64,000 nucleotides of DNA, taken from NCBI GenBank assembly GCA_035604685.1, contig DATNIB010000049.1:37060-101059 (forward strand). Reading direction: 5' to 3'. Shown in pieces: positions 27,658 to 36,428 of the stretch. Origin of the DNA: DATNIB01 sp035604685. Lineage in GTDB: Bacteria > Actinomycetota > Acidimicrobiia > Acidimicrobiales > RAAP-2. The number at the start of each line of letters is the position of its first letter. The first letter of the stretch is position 1. The notes below the pieces were generated by a model, which ran no database searches, was not told the origin of the DNA, and worked only from the letters and a program-made list of their open reading frames with translations. The position numbers were made by a program, and so were the translations under genes.

Positions 27658-28806
27658 GTGGCCCGCCACTACCTCGACAACGCCTCCACCGTCCCGCTCC
27701 GCCCAGAGGCCGTCATCGCGCTGCGCGACTGGCTGGAGGTCGGTGCAGCCGACCCCGGCCGGCTGCACCAGGAGGGCCGTGTCGTGCGGATCGGCATCGA
27801 GACGGCCCGCGAGCAGGTGGCCGACCTGCTGGGCGCGCAGCCACGCCAGGTGGTGTTCACCGCCAGCGGCACCGAGGCGATCAATGCCGCCGTGTGGGGC
27901 GCCACCCGGGCGCGGCCGGGCGCCGTCGTGCTCTGTGCGGCGGTGGAGCACTCCGCCGTGCGCGACGCGTCGGCGCGGGCGGCGCCGAACGAGACACTGC
28001 CGGTCGACGGCCGCGGTCGCATCGAGCTCGACGGGCTGGACGCGGCCCTGGCGCGCCACGCGTCGTCGCGGCCGGCCCTGGTGCATTGCCAGTGGGCCAA
28101 CCATGAGGTGGGGACGGTCCAGCCGGTGCGCGAGGTGGTGGTGCGTTGCCGGGAGGCGGGCGTACCCGTGCACGTCGACGCCGCCAGCGCGTGCGGCCAC
28201 CTCCCGACGGACCTCGAGGAGCTGGGCGCCGACCTCGTGTCGGTGAGCGCGCACAAGCTGGGTGGCCCGGCCGGCGTGGGCGCACTCTGGATCCGCCCGG
28301 GACTGCGCATCGAGCCGCTCCTGGTGGGCGGCCAGCAGGAGCGGGCGCGGCGGGCGGGGTTCGAGAACGCCGCCGCCATCGTCTCCTTCGGGGCGGCGGC
28401 GGCGGCCCTGTCCGCCGACCACGGCGCCCGGCTGGCGGCCGAGGCTCTGGCCGACCGGCGGCTGGTCGGCGACCTGCTGGCCGCCGCCACCGCCGTCGAC
28501 GGCGTGGCCTTGGTCGGAGACCCCGACCCCGATGGCCGGGTGCCCCACATCGTGTGCCTCGGGGTGGCCGGCGTCGAGGCGGAGCCGGTGGTCATCGGCC
28601 TCGACAAGGCGGGCATCGCCGTGCACTCGGGATCGGCCTGCTCGTCCGAGTCGCTCGAGCCGTCCCCGGTGCTGGTGGCGATGGGCGTCGACGCCAGCCG
28701 CTCGCTCCGCCTGTCGGTCGGGTGGGCCAACACCGACGCCGACGTGGCGGCCTTCGGGCGCGCCTTCCAAGAGGTGGTGGAGGGGCTGCGGTCGCTGCGG
28801 GCCTGA
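27658..28806 (+). CDS. Cysteine desulfurase (NifS/IscS family)
   Basis: A 382-residue PLP enzyme that moves sulfur from cysteine to a protein persulfide for Fe-S or thio-cofactor synthesis. Motifs: YLDNASTVPLRPEA, FTASGTEAINAAVWGA, HCQWANHEVGTVQPV, VDAASACGHLP, the PLP lysine K200 in SAHKLGGPAGVG, and the active-site C328 in HSGSACSSESLEPSPVL. In the first motif the usual NAATT/NASTT reads NASTV. The start is GTG. It follows the SufR-like regulator by 9 bases and is presumably under its control. Confidence 0.92.
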   Translation: MARHYLDNASTVPLRPEAVIALRDWLEVGAADPGRLHQEGRVVRIGIETAREQVADLLGAQPRQVVFTASGTEAINAAVWGATRARPGAVVLCAAVEHSAVRDASARAAPNETLPVDGRGRIELDGLDAALARHASSRPALVHCQWANHEVGTVQPVREVVVRCREAGVPVHVDAASACGHLPTDLEELGADLVSVSAHKLGGPAGVGALWIRPGLRIEPLLVGGQQERARRAGFENAAAIVSFGAAAAALSADHGARLAAEALADRRLVGDLLAAATAVDGVALVGDPDPDGRVPHIVCLGVAGVEAEPVVIGLDKAGIAVHSGSACSSESLEPSPVLVAMGVDASRSLRLSVGWANTDADVAAFGRAFQEVVEGLRSLRA

Positions 28807-28807
28807 A

Positions 28808-29659
28808 CTAGCCGGCGGTCGCCGGGACCTGCACCGGCACCGGCAGACCGGCCGCGCCGTAGGCGGCGCGGATGAACACCGCCCCTCGTTCGATCCACTT
28901 GGCCGGCGGGTGCTCCGCCAGGAAGGCCCGGTACTGCGCGATGGCGTCCGCCGGGTCGTGGTTCCCCTCGAAGTCGATCGTGCCGAGATAGAGGTGGGCG
29001 GCGTAGTCGTCGGGCGCCACCACGAGCGACTGCTTGACGAGCGTCGTGCCCTCCACCCGCAGCGACCGATCGCCGGTGGTCATGCCGTCCTGCCACTCGA
29101 GCCAGCCCGACTCGCGCAGCGCCAGGGCCTGGCGCGGGTCCTCTGCGAGCACACGGGAGTAGATGACCAGCGCCTCCGCGATGGCCGAGGCCGACCCCTG
29201 GCCCTCGAGCGCCGTCGCCTGCGCCAGCTGCGTCTCGATCTGCTGGTGCTGGTTGACCTTGATGCTGCCGGTGATGGGCTGCCCCGGTGCCCGCGGCGCG
29301 GCCAGGTCGAGGGCGAGGAGCGTCGTGCCCGCGGCGATGGCCACCACGCCGACGACGGCCAGCCAGCGGCCGCGCCGACGGGGCCTGGCCGCCGCCGCCT
29401 CGGTCGGTTCCTCGGCGTCGAGGACCGCGAGGGCGGCCTCGACGGCACCGAGCCGCGTCGCGTCGCGGCGGCACAGCGCGTCGTAGTCCGCGCGCCCGAG
29501 ATCGCCCGCCTCGAGCTCGCGTCTGGCATCGTCGAGGGACCGGCGCAGGAACTCGCGCTCGTCTTCTAGGTGCCAGCGGTCGGCCGAGAGCACGAACGTC
29601 ACCTCGGCGCCCTCGGTGGGTGACTCGTCGGGCGGCGCCGGGGGCGCGAGCCCGGTCAC
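28808..29659 (-). CDS. ccmI: CcmI-like TPR protein, last gene of the ccm operon
   Basis: A 283-residue protein with an N-terminal cytoplasmic helical region (EREFLRRSLDDARRELEAGDL; YDALCRRDATR), a transmembrane segment (LAVVGVVAIAAGTTLLALDL) and an extracytoplasmic TPR-like region (ALVIYSRVLAEDPRQALALRESGW; DAIAQYRAFLAEHPP). The short N-terminal motif with the 'DxxEL..G.I....Y' pattern is typical of CcmI, which presents apocytochrome c. GTG 29659 overlaps the ccmH stop as GTGA. Confidence 0.75.
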   Translation of the reverse strand: MTGLAPPAPPDESPTEGAEVTFVLSADRWHLEDEREFLRRSLDDARRELEAGDLGRADYDALCRRDATRLGAVEAALAVLDAEEPTEAAAARPRRRGRWLAVVGVVAIAAGTTLLALDLAAPRAPGQPITGSIKVNQHQQIETQLAQATALEGQGSASAIAEALVIYSRVLAEDPRQALALRESGWLEWQDGMTTGDRSLRVEGTTLVKQSLVVAPDDYAAHLYLGTIDFEGNHDPADAIAQYRAFLAEHPPAKWIERGAVFIRAAYGAAGLPVPVQVPATAG

Positions 29660-30120
29660 GCCGGCGCGCCGAGGCGGGCGAACGCGCGCTGGCGGCGCCA
29701 GAACAAGACGGCGACCGCGCAGAGCGCGGCCGCGCCGGCCAGCGCCGGGAGCAGCCAGACCAGGCCCACCAGGCCGCTCGTGCCCGGCCGGAGCAGGATC
29801 GTCGGCCCGTAGCGGGCGACGAAGGAACGCTCGATCTGGGCGTCACTGCGACCGGCCGCGACCATTGCCCGCACCTGCTGGCGCGCGGCGATGGCGGCCG
29901 ACGACGACGACTGCGCCACCGAGATGTCCTCGCAGCTCGGGCACCGGATCACCGATTCGATGGCGGCGACCCGGGTCGCGGCCGACGGCGGCGACGTGCG
30001 GAACAGACCACCGCCGATGGCGAGCGCGACCGCCGCCACGACGGCCAGCGACACGGGCCCGACGAGGCGGCGCCACCGGGGACGGCCCGGGCCGCCCGGA
30101 GCCCGCGGAGACTCAGCCAT
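29656..30120 (-). CDS. ccmH: Cytochrome c maturation protein CcmH
   Basis: A 154-residue membrane-anchored thiol protein that reduces or holds the apocytochrome CXXCH motif. The redox pair is C60-C63 in VIRCPSCEDISVAQS, the counterpart of the family's LRCxxCQ motif, followed by GRSDAQIERSFVARYGPTIL and a C-terminal membrane helix. ATG 30120 overlaps the ccmG stop by 8 bases; a start three codons earlier is possible. Confidence 0.88.
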   Translation of the reverse strand: MAESPRAPGGPGRPRWRRLVGPVSLAVVAAVALAIGGGLFRTSPPSAATRVAAIESVIRCPSCEDISVAQSSSSAAIAARQQVRAMVAAGRSDAQIERSFVARYGPTILLRPGTSGLVGLVWLLPALAGAAALCAVAVLFWRRQRAFARLGAPA

Positions 30121-30673
30121 CGCGCGCACCGGCCAGCATCGCCTGCAGCTGGGCGAGGCGAACCGGACCCGCGTAGGCGGTCACGACCTTCCCGGCCGGG
30201 TCGATGAGGAAGGTCATGGGCGGCGAGCCGACGCCGTAGGCGTTGGCGATGGCGCCGCCGTGGTCGGGCAGGGCGGGCCAGGTGATCCCCCACTGGGCGA
30301 CGAAGTTGGCCCCCGCCGACGCCGAGTCGTCGACGTCGACGCTGAGCAGGGCCGCCCCGTGGGGCACCCGGTGCTGCTCGAAGTTGAAGGCGATGAGGGA
30401 CGGCTCCTCGACCTGGCAGGGCGGGCACCAGCTGGCGAAGAAGTTGACGAACACGTAGCGGCCGCGCAGCGACGCCAGGGAGACGGGGCTGCCGGAGAAC
30501 GTCGTGGTCGAGATGGCCGGCGCCGGACCGCCGTCGAGCGGGCTCTGCACGGCGGTGGCCTGCACGGTCGGGCGGGTGGCGAGGACGACCGACACCACGA
30601 CCAGGACGACCAGGAGGCCGCCGGTCACCCAGCGGGCGGTGTGCCGGCGCCTGGTCGGCGCGGTGGTGCTCAC
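30113..30673 (-). CDS. ccmG: Thioredoxin-like thiol-disulfide protein (CcmG/TlpA/ResA type)
   Basis: A 186-residue protein with an N-terminal membrane anchor (about 15-32) and an extracytoplasmic thioredoxin fold: VFVNFFASWCPPCQVEEPSL with C83 and C86, then the cis-Pro region VGSPPMTFLIDPAGKVV. It would keep apocytochrome cysteines or CcmH reduced, using electrons from CcdA. GTG 30673 overlaps the ccmF stop as GTGA. Confidence 0.92.
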   Translation of the reverse strand: MSTTAPTRRRHTARWVTGGLLVVLVVVSVVLATRPTVQATAVQSPLDGGPAPAISTTTFSGSPVSLASLRGRYVFVNFFASWCPPCQVEEPSLIAFNFEQHRVPHGAALLSVDVDDSASAGANFVAQWGITWPALPDHGGAIANAYGVGSPPMTFLIDPAGKVVTAYAGPVRLAQLQAMLAGARDG

Positions 30674-32769
30674 CGGTTCGCCGTCCCGGCGCCCACGCTC
30701 GGACGGGCCTCGTCCGCCGACGCCTCCTCGAGCGGCGGGTCGGCCGGGCCGGCCCCGAGCGCCGCCTCTCCCGCGCGACCCGAGACCGGGTCGGTGGCCC
30801 GACGGCGCCGTCCCGGGAACACGGCCAGGAGGCCGCCCACCCCGATGATGAGTCCGCCGGCCCACATCCAGTCGATGAGGGGCTCCACGGTCACGCCGAG
30901 CCCGATCGATCCGGAGGCCAGGTTGGTGATGACCTGGGCGCCGGTGGCGCCCCCGGACCCGCCGAGCGCGTCGAAGGTGAGGTAGACGTCGCCGGTGAAC
31001 CCCGAGTCGATGGCCGGCGTGCCGACGACCTGGGAGTTGGTGCCCGCGAACTGGGTGACGGCCGGCCGGAAGACCCCCCCGTGGTCCACTTGGATCAGCG
31101 CTTGGGTCGCCCGCCGCGAGGCGGACGTCACCGTGGCCAGCCGCTCGAACCGCAAGGTGTGCCCGTCGAAAGTCCGCGTCTGCCCGGGCGAGAGCGCCAG
31201 CTCGCCGCGCTGGGTGTAGGAGGTGGCGGCCGTGATGCCGATGGCGAGCACGACGACGCCGAGGTGGACCACCATGCCGCCGTTGGCGCGCGTGCGGAAG
31301 CTGGCCAGGGTGCCTTGGCCGGCGCGGCGCCCGGCCCGCACCGACAGCGCGATGGAGCGCACGGCGGACGAGGCGGCGAACGTGCCCAGCCCGAACGCCA
31401 GCAGCGGCGCGACCCCACGCAGCCCGGCGGCGACGCAGCCGACGATGACGAGAACCCCGGCCCAGGCCGGCACCGCGACCCGGTGCCACAGCACGCCCGC
31501 GTCGATCTTGCGCCACGACAGCGCGGGGGCGAGCGCCATCAGCACCAAAAGGCCCAGCCCGACCGGGACCGCCACGGTGTTGAAGTAGGGCGCGCCCACC
31601 GTGACCGCCTGGTGCTTCAGCGCCTGGTACAGGAGGGGGAACAGCGTGCCGAGCAGCACGACGAAGGCGAAGCCGACGAAGAGCAGGTTGTTGAGCAAGA
31701 ACGCGCCCTCCCGGCCGAGCGGCGCATCGATCCCCCCCGGGGCGCGCAGGCGGTCACCGCGCCACGCGATGAGTCCGAAGCCGACGGCGACGGTGAGCAG
31801 GAAGAAGCCGATGAGCAGGGGGCCGAGGGTGGATTCGCTGAAGGCGTGCACCGACTGAATGACGCCCGAGCGCGTGAGGAAGGTGGCGAGGATGGTCAGC
31901 GCGAAGGTGGCGACCGAGAGCGACAGGTTCCAGACGCGCAGGAGGCCGCGGCGCTCCTGGACCAGGACCGAGTGCAGGTAGGCCGTCCCGCACAGCCAGG
32001 GCAACAGGGCGGCGTTCTCGACCGGGTCCCAGCCCCAGAACCCGCCCCAGCCGAGCACCTGGTAGGACCACCAGGCGCCGAGGACGATGCCGACCGAGAG
32101 CAGCGTCCAGGCGGCGAGCGTCCAGCGCCGCGTCTCGATCTGCCAGCGCTCCCCCACCCGACCGGTGGCCAGCATGCCGACGGCGAAGGCGAAGGGCACC
32201 GTGAAGCCGACGAAGCCGAGGTAGAGCAGGGGCGGGTGGATCGCCACCAGCGGGTTGTCCTGCAGGAGGGCGTTGGGTCCGGCGCCCTGCGCGGGGGCCT
32301 GGCCGACCACGTGGACGAACGGGTTGGCCGGGCCCAGCATGAGCCCGATGAAGAAGGCGGACACGCAGAAGAGGACGAGGGTGGCCCAGGCGACGACCGG
32401 GTCGCGGCTCGCGCGGTAGCGCCACACCAGCAGGCCGGTGAAGGCCGACAGCGCAAGGCCCCACAGCAGGATCGACCCGGCCAGGGCCGACCACAGCCCG
32501 GTGATCGAGTAGAGGAGCGGGGTGGCGCGGCTGTTGTTGTCGGCCACGAAGGCGATCGAGAAGTCGTGGGTGACGAGCGCGTGCTCCATCGCCGCCACCG
32601 CGATGCCCATGCCGAGCACGACGAGCGGCGCCAGGAGCCGGCCGTCGAGGCGCGGGTCGGTCGCCCGGCCCCGGGCCCGGCGCACGAGCGACACGGAGAG
32701 CAGCAGGGCGCCCGACACGGCCGCGGCGAACCCCAGCCACACCCCGACTTGGCCCAGGAGGGCGTTCAC
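30670..32769 (-). CDS. ccmF: Cytochrome c heme lyase CcmF
   Basis: A 699-residue polytopic heme-handling protein. The tryptophan-rich WWD motif is GWGGFWGWDPVENAALLPWL, with conserved flanking histidines (IHPPLLYLGFVG; CGTAYLHSVLV) and LTRSGVIQSVHAFSES. A large extracytoplasmic domain follows near the C-terminus. CcmF joins heme to the apocytochrome with CcmH and CcmI. The GTG start lies 18 bases after the ccmE stop, the only real gap between ccmB and ccmI. Confidence 0.95.
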   Translation of the reverse strand: MNALLGQVGVWLGFAAAVSGALLLSVSLVRRARGRATDPRLDGRLLAPLVVLGMGIAVAAMEHALVTHDFSIAFVADNNSRATPLLYSITGLWSALAGSILLWGLALSAFTGLLVWRYRASRDPVVAWATLVLFCVSAFFIGLMLGPANPFVHVVGQAPAQGAGPNALLQDNPLVAIHPPLLYLGFVGFTVPFAFAVGMLATGRVGERWQIETRRWTLAAWTLLSVGIVLGAWWSYQVLGWGGFWGWDPVENAALLPWLCGTAYLHSVLVQERRGLLRVWNLSLSVATFALTILATFLTRSGVIQSVHAFSESTLGPLLIGFFLLTVAVGFGLIAWRGDRLRAPGGIDAPLGREGAFLLNNLLFVGFAFVVLLGTLFPLLYQALKHQAVTVGAPYFNTVAVPVGLGLLVLMALAPALSWRKIDAGVLWHRVAVPAWAGVLVIVGCVAAGLRGVAPLLAFGLGTFAASSAVRSIALSVRAGRRAGQGTLASFRTRANGGMVVHLGVVVLAIGITAATSYTQRGELALSPGQTRTFDGHTLRFERLATVTSASRRATQALIQVDHGGVFRPAVTQFAGTNSQVVGTPAIDSGFTGDVYLTFDALGGSGGATGAQVITNLASGSIGLGVTVEPLIDWMWAGGLIIGVGGLLAVFPGRRRRATDPVSGRAGEAALGAGPADPPLEEASADEARPSVGAGTANR

Positions 32770-32787
32770 GGCGCCCGGACCGGACCT

Positions 32788-33273
32788 TCAGCGAACCGTG
32801 CCGTTGGGGGCGCGGACCCGACCGGGGTGGGCGGCGATGTAGTTGGCGCTGTGCTTCACCATGATCTGGTCCGACACGAACAGGCGCGAGGACGCGCTGG
32901 CGAAGTGGCCGACCACCACCACCGGGATGTTGGCCTGGAACAACCCCGGTGGCGACCCCGTGTTGTGCACCACCACGCGCTCGGAGCCTTGGCCGACCAC
33001 GAAGTCGGTGCCGAGGCGGGTGGGCCGGATGCTCCCGCGCACGACCACGCCCTCCAGGCGCAGCGTGGTCGTGCCGAGCGACGACTTCTGCGCCAGCGCC
33101 TGATGGACCGTGTCGAAGTAGTCGAGCGCGTTGCCCAACCCCTCGACCAGCAGGAAGACCAGCGCACCGGCCAGCACGACGGCCGCGACGGCCAGGCGCA
33201 GGCGGGGGCGCCGGCGCCGCACCGCCCGCGGGTCGACGTCACTGGCCGGCGCCGCGGCGTCGACGACGGTCAC
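32788..33273 (-). CDS. ccmE: Heme chaperone CcmE
   Basis: A 161-residue protein with one N-terminal membrane helix and an OB-fold heme-binding domain. The heme-ligating motif reads KHSANY (H141 to Y145), the bacterial HxxxY form rather than the CxxxY form known from some archaea and anaerobes. The upstream VVVVGHFASASSRLFVSDQI is also typical. CcmE receives heme from CcmC. GTG 33273 overlaps the ccmD stop as GTGA. Confidence 0.92.
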   Translation of the reverse strand: MTVVDAAAPASDVDPRAVRRRRPRLRLAVAAVVLAGALVFLLVEGLGNALDYFDTVHQALAQKSSLGTTTLRLEGVVVRGSIRPTRLGTDFVVGQGSERVVVHNTGSPPGLFQANIPVVVVGHFASASSRLFVSDQIMVKHSANYIAAHPGRVRAPNGTVR

Positions 33274-33395
33274 CGCGCGTCGCGATCGACGCGGCCCGCG
33301 GTCCTCTCGAGTCGTCGGCGGCGCACGACCAGGCTGACCGAGTAGGAGAACAGGACGCTCAAGGCGACGACGTAGCCGGCGTCGACGTACTTCAC
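33270..33395 (-). CDS. ccmD: CcmD-like single-span membrane peptide
   Basis: A 41-residue peptide: one hydrophobic helix (AGYVVALSVLFSYSVSLVV) followed by a basic tail (RRRRLERTAGR), the usual shape of CcmD, which helps release holo-CcmE from CcmABC. GTG 33395 overlaps the ccmC stop, and its own stop overlaps the ccmE start, both as GTGA. Size, position and coupling identify it; sequence conservation in CcmD is too low to do so alone. Confidence 0.82.
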   Translation of the reverse strand: MKYVDAGYVVALSVLFSYSVSLVVRRRRLERTAGRVDRDAR

Positions 33396-34186
33396 GTCGG
33401 CCGTCCGCTCGGCACGGGCACCGACGGGGCGTCGGCCGGCGGCGGTGAGTCGTCCTCCGCCCAGCGCTCGGCGAGGGTCACCTCCAGCGCCTCCTCGCCC
33501 ACCCGATCCGAGAGGACCTCGATGCGGTAGCGGAGGGCGACCATCCAGACGAAGAGGAGCGTCATCGCCACGAAGCCGAGGAGGAGCGTCCAGGCCATCG
33601 AGCCGTGGATGGTGGGGGAAAGGTTGGCGTTGAGCACCGTCGCCCCCTGGTGGAGGGTCTGCCACCACACGACCGAGAAGTGCACGATCGGGACGTCGAC
33701 GAACGCCACCAGGGCGGCCACGGCGCAGCGCTTGGCCCGGACCTCGGGGTCGGCCGGGACCCGGCGGAGCGCCAGGTAGCCGAGGAACAAGACGAGGAGG
33801 AGCGCGGTCGAGGTGAGGCGGGCGTCCCAGGTCCACCACACCCCCCACGTCGGCCGGCCCCACAGGGTGCCGGTGGCGAGCGTGAGGGCGGTGAACACGA
33901 CGCCGACCTCGACCGAGGCGGCGGCCAGCCGGTCCCAGAACAGCGACCGGGTGCGCTTCCAGAGGTACAGGAGGCTCGAGAGCGCGGCCAGCCCGAAGGC
34001 CAGGTAGAGCGAGACCCAGGCGACGGGGGGGTGGAGGTAGACGAGGCGCACCAGGTTGCCCTGCGTCCGGTCCGGCGGCGTGACCCATAGGCCGAGCCAC
34101 ACCGTGGCGGCCACGGAGACCAGCGCGCCGGCGCCCACGATGGCGAGGACGCGCGGGGACCAGCCGGCGCCGGCGGGCCGGCTCAC
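33392..34186 (-). CDS. ccmC: Heme ABC-system membrane protein CcmC
   Basis: A 264-residue membrane protein with the heme-handling tryptophan motif WGVWWTWDARLTS and conserved histidines in VYLHPPVAWVSLYLA and VPIVHFSVVWWQTLHQ. CcmC loads heme onto CcmE. The C-terminal tail (about 40 residues, acidic then Pro-rich) is longer than in proteobacterial CcmC. GTG 34186 overlaps the ccmB stop as GTGA. Confidence 0.93.
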   Translation of the reverse strand: MSRPAGAGWSPRVLAIVGAGALVSVAATVWLGLWVTPPDRTQGNLVRLVYLHPPVAWVSLYLAFGLAALSSLLYLWKRTRSLFWDRLAAASVEVGVVFTALTLATGTLWGRPTWGVWWTWDARLTSTALLLVLFLGYLALRRVPADPEVRAKRCAVAALVAFVDVPIVHFSVVWWQTLHQGATVLNANLSPTIHGSMAWTLLLGFVAMTLLFVWMVALRYRIEVLSDRVGEEALEVTLAERWAEDDSPPPADAPSVPVPSGRPT

Positions 34187-34854
34187 CCGGTCTCCAGGAG
34201 TGGCCCGTAGAGCAGGATCCCGACCACCAGGTAGGCGGCGGCGAACGGCCCGAGCACGCGCAACCAGCCGGTGCCCGCGGCGACGCTGCCGTGCTGGAGG
34301 GCGCCGGCCCACGCCCGCGATGCCGCCAGGAGGACCGGGGCCAAGACGGGGAGCACGAGGAGGGGCAGGAGCGTCTCGCGCACGCGCAGCCCCGCCGACA
34401 GCGCGCCGTAGAGGACGCCCGCCGACGCCAACCCGACCGTGGCCAGGACGGAGGCCACGACGGCCAGCCACGGGGTCTCGACGTGCACCCCGAAGAGCAC
34501 CGTCATCCCCGCCCACACCACCACCTGGAGGACGGCCAGCTCGAGCGCGACGGCCGCCACCTTGCCCAGGAACACGCCGGCCGGGTCGATACCCGACAGG
34601 CGGAGCGCGTCGCGCGTCCCCTCCCCCGACTCGATGGCGAAGCTGCGCTGGACGGCCAGCACCGTCGAGAAGAGCACCGCCAGCCAGAACAGCCCGGGGG
34701 CCGCCGCGGCCAACGCGGCGCGCCCGGGGCCGAGGGCGAACGCGTACAGGAAGAGCGAGAGCACCGCCACCGGCAGCACCTGCCAGAGGGCGATACGCGA
34801 GCGGAGCTCGATGCGCAGATCCTTGGCGGCCACCAGCCGGGCGTCACGCCACAT
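34183..34854 (-). CDS. ccmB: Heme exporter-type ABC permease CcmB
   Basis: A 223-residue protein with about six hydrophobic helices. ARLVAAKDLRIELRSR at the N-terminus and FAIESGEGTRDALRLSG in the first cytoplasmic loop are typical of CcmB. It works with CcmA to release holo-CcmE from CcmC. It overlaps ccmA by 11 bases. Confidence 0.92.
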   Translation of the reverse strand: MWRDARLVAAKDLRIELRSRIALWQVLPVAVLSLFLYAFALGPGRAALAAAAPGLFWLAVLFSTVLAVQRSFAIESGEGTRDALRLSGIDPAGVFLGKVAAVALELAVLQVVVWAGMTVLFGVHVETPWLAVVASVLATVGLASAGVLYGALSAGLRVRETLLPLLVLPVLAPVLLAASRAWAGALQHGSVAAGTGWLRVLGPFAAAYLVVGILLYGPLLETG

Positions 34855-35545
34855 GGGTTCCTCCGTCGGGCACGGCCGCCAGCTTGGCCCGACGCCCGCC
34901 CGGCCGGACGTCGCGCACGCGGCCGCCGGCCAGCGTCACCACCCGGTCGGCGATGCCGGTCGCCAGGGCCTGCTCGTGGGTGGTGAAGACGACCGTGGCG
35001 CCGCCCCGCACCGCCTCGTCGAGCACCGCGTCGACGACCCGGCGGGTCGCGGCGTCGAGCCCGGCGTGGGGCTCGTCGAGCAGCCACAGCTCCGGGGCCC
35101 GCGCCAGCACCGCAGCCAGCGCCACCCGGCGGCGCTGGCCGGCCGAGAGGCGCCCGGCGTCGACCTTGGCCAAGCGCCCGGTGATGCCCAGCCGCTCGAG
35201 GGCGGCCTGCGCCAGGTGGACCGGCGCGCCGGCCGCGCGGACCGCGAAGCGGACGTTCTCGGTGGCGTTCAGGTCGTCGTAGAGGCCGGCCGCGTGTCCG
35301 AGCACACCCACCCGGCGCCGCACCGCGGCCGGGTCCGCCCGCAGGTCCTGGCCGAGCACCTCGATCGTTCCCGAGTGCACCGCCAGGAGCCCGGCGCAGG
35401 CCCGCAAGAGGCTGGTCTTGCCCGCGCCGTTGGAGCCCTCGACCGCCACGACCTCCCCGGTCGCCACGGTGAGGTCGACGCCCGAGAGGGCGGGGAACCG
35501 ACCGGCGAGAGCCACGGCGGCACGGAGGCGAGCTGCGACATCCAT
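34844..35545 (-). CDS. ccmA: ABC transporter ATPase CcmA
   Basis: A 233-residue ABC ATPase: Walker A EGSNGAGKTSLLRACAGLL, signature LSAGQRRRVALAAVLA, Walker B LWLLDEPHAGLD and the H-loop FTTHEQAL. Gene order identifies it as CcmA, powering CcmB/CcmC-mediated release of heme-loaded CcmE. ATG 35545 (MDVAARLRAA) was preferred to ATG 35560, which adds five residues and lacks a ribosome site. Confidence 0.92.
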   Translation of the reverse strand: MDVAARLRAAVALAGRFPALSGVDLTVATGEVVAVEGSNGAGKTSLLRACAGLLAVHSGTIEVLGQDLRADPAAVRRRVGVLGHAAGLYDDLNATENVRFAVRAAGAPVHLAQAALERLGITGRLAKVDAGRLSAGQRRRVALAAVLARAPELWLLDEPHAGLDAATRRVVDAVLDEAVRGGATVVFTTHEQALATGIADRVVTLAGGRVRDVRPGGRRAKLAAVPDGGTHVA

Positions 35546-35602
35546 GGGGGTCCCTGCCATGCTACGAGGGCAACCTCGGCAGGGGCCAAGCCGCCGGGCG
35601 GC

Positions 35603-36406
35603 TCAGCTGGTCGTCAGTCGGCCGAGCCCGATATGGCGCATGACCTGCTGCATCTCGCCGGCCAGCCAGCCCAGCTGGTTGGTGAGGAGGAGGATCCCGA
35701 AGGCGACCAGCACCAGCGCGCCGACCAGGTGCACGACGGCCAGGCGTCGGCGCATCCGGGCGAACAGTCCCGTGAGTCGACCGAAGGCCAACCCGGTCAA
35801 CACGAACGGCACCCCGAGACCGAGCGAGTAGGCGAACAACAGCACGACGCCCCCGGCCAGGGTGGCCCGGGTCGCGGCCAGCGCGGTGACCGCCCCCAGC
35901 ACCGGCCCGATGCACGGCGTCCAGGCGAAGGCGAAGGCCATGCCCATCACCGGGGCCGTCCAGGTGCCGAGCGCCGACCGGTTCACGTGAAAGCCACGAC
36001 TCGAGAGCACCCGGCCGCCGACGTCGCGTCCGGTCGGACCCGCGTGCGCCCAGACCCGGGCGGGCAGCGCCGAGACGAGCAGCACCAGGCCGAGGAGCAC
36101 GACGACGGCGCCGGCCGCGATCGACAGCGTGTGCTTGTGCGAGTCGAGGAGGTGCCCGAGGCCCGAGGCGGCGGCCCCCAGGGCGACGAAGACGACGGTG
36201 AACCCGGCCACGAACAGCCCGGTCTCTCGCAGCAGGTGCGATCGATCCGGACGGTCCTCACCCTCCAGGGCGGCCGCCGAGACCCCCGAGACCATCGACA
36301 CGTAGCCCGGCACGAGCGGCAGCACGCAGGGAGAGAGAAAGGAGAGGATCCCGGCCCCGAAGGCGACGAGCACGCCCAGGGGGCTGGCGGTGATGGCGCC
36401 GGTCAC
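35603..36406 (-). CDS. ccdA: Thiol-disulfide membrane transporter CcdA
   Basis: A 267-residue membrane protein with six helices and the two redox cysteines of CcdA: C27 in LSFLSPCVLPLVPGY and C165 in FAFAWTPCIGPVLGAV. It passes reducing power from cytoplasmic thioredoxin to CcmG. The start is GTG. It opens the ccm cluster, 57 bases before ccmA and 22 bases after gmd on the same strand. Confidence 0.93.
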   Translation of the reverse strand: MTGAITASPLGVLVAFGAGILSFLSPCVLPLVPGYVSMVSGVSAAALEGEDRPDRSHLLRETGLFVAGFTVVFVALGAAASGLGHLLDSHKHTLSIAAGAVVVLLGLVLLVSALPARVWAHAGPTGRDVGGRVLSSRGFHVNRSALGTWTAPVMGMAFAFAWTPCIGPVLGAVTALAATRATLAGGVVLLFAYSLGLGVPFVLTGLAFGRLTGLFARMRRRLAVVHLVGALVLVAFGILLLTNQLGWLAGEMQQVMRHIGLGRLTTS

Positions 36407-36428
36407 GTGCCCGCCCCGCAGTCAGGCG

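Noticed and set aside
27669..29846. 725-codon open frame on the minus strand
   Set aside because: Shadow of the cysteine desulfurase and CcmI genes; GC-rich DNA leaves antisense frames open.
31081..33345. 754-codon open frame on the plus strand
   Set aside because: Low-complexity, Arg/Gly/Glu/His-rich shadow of ccmF and ccmE on the other strand; no family resemblance.
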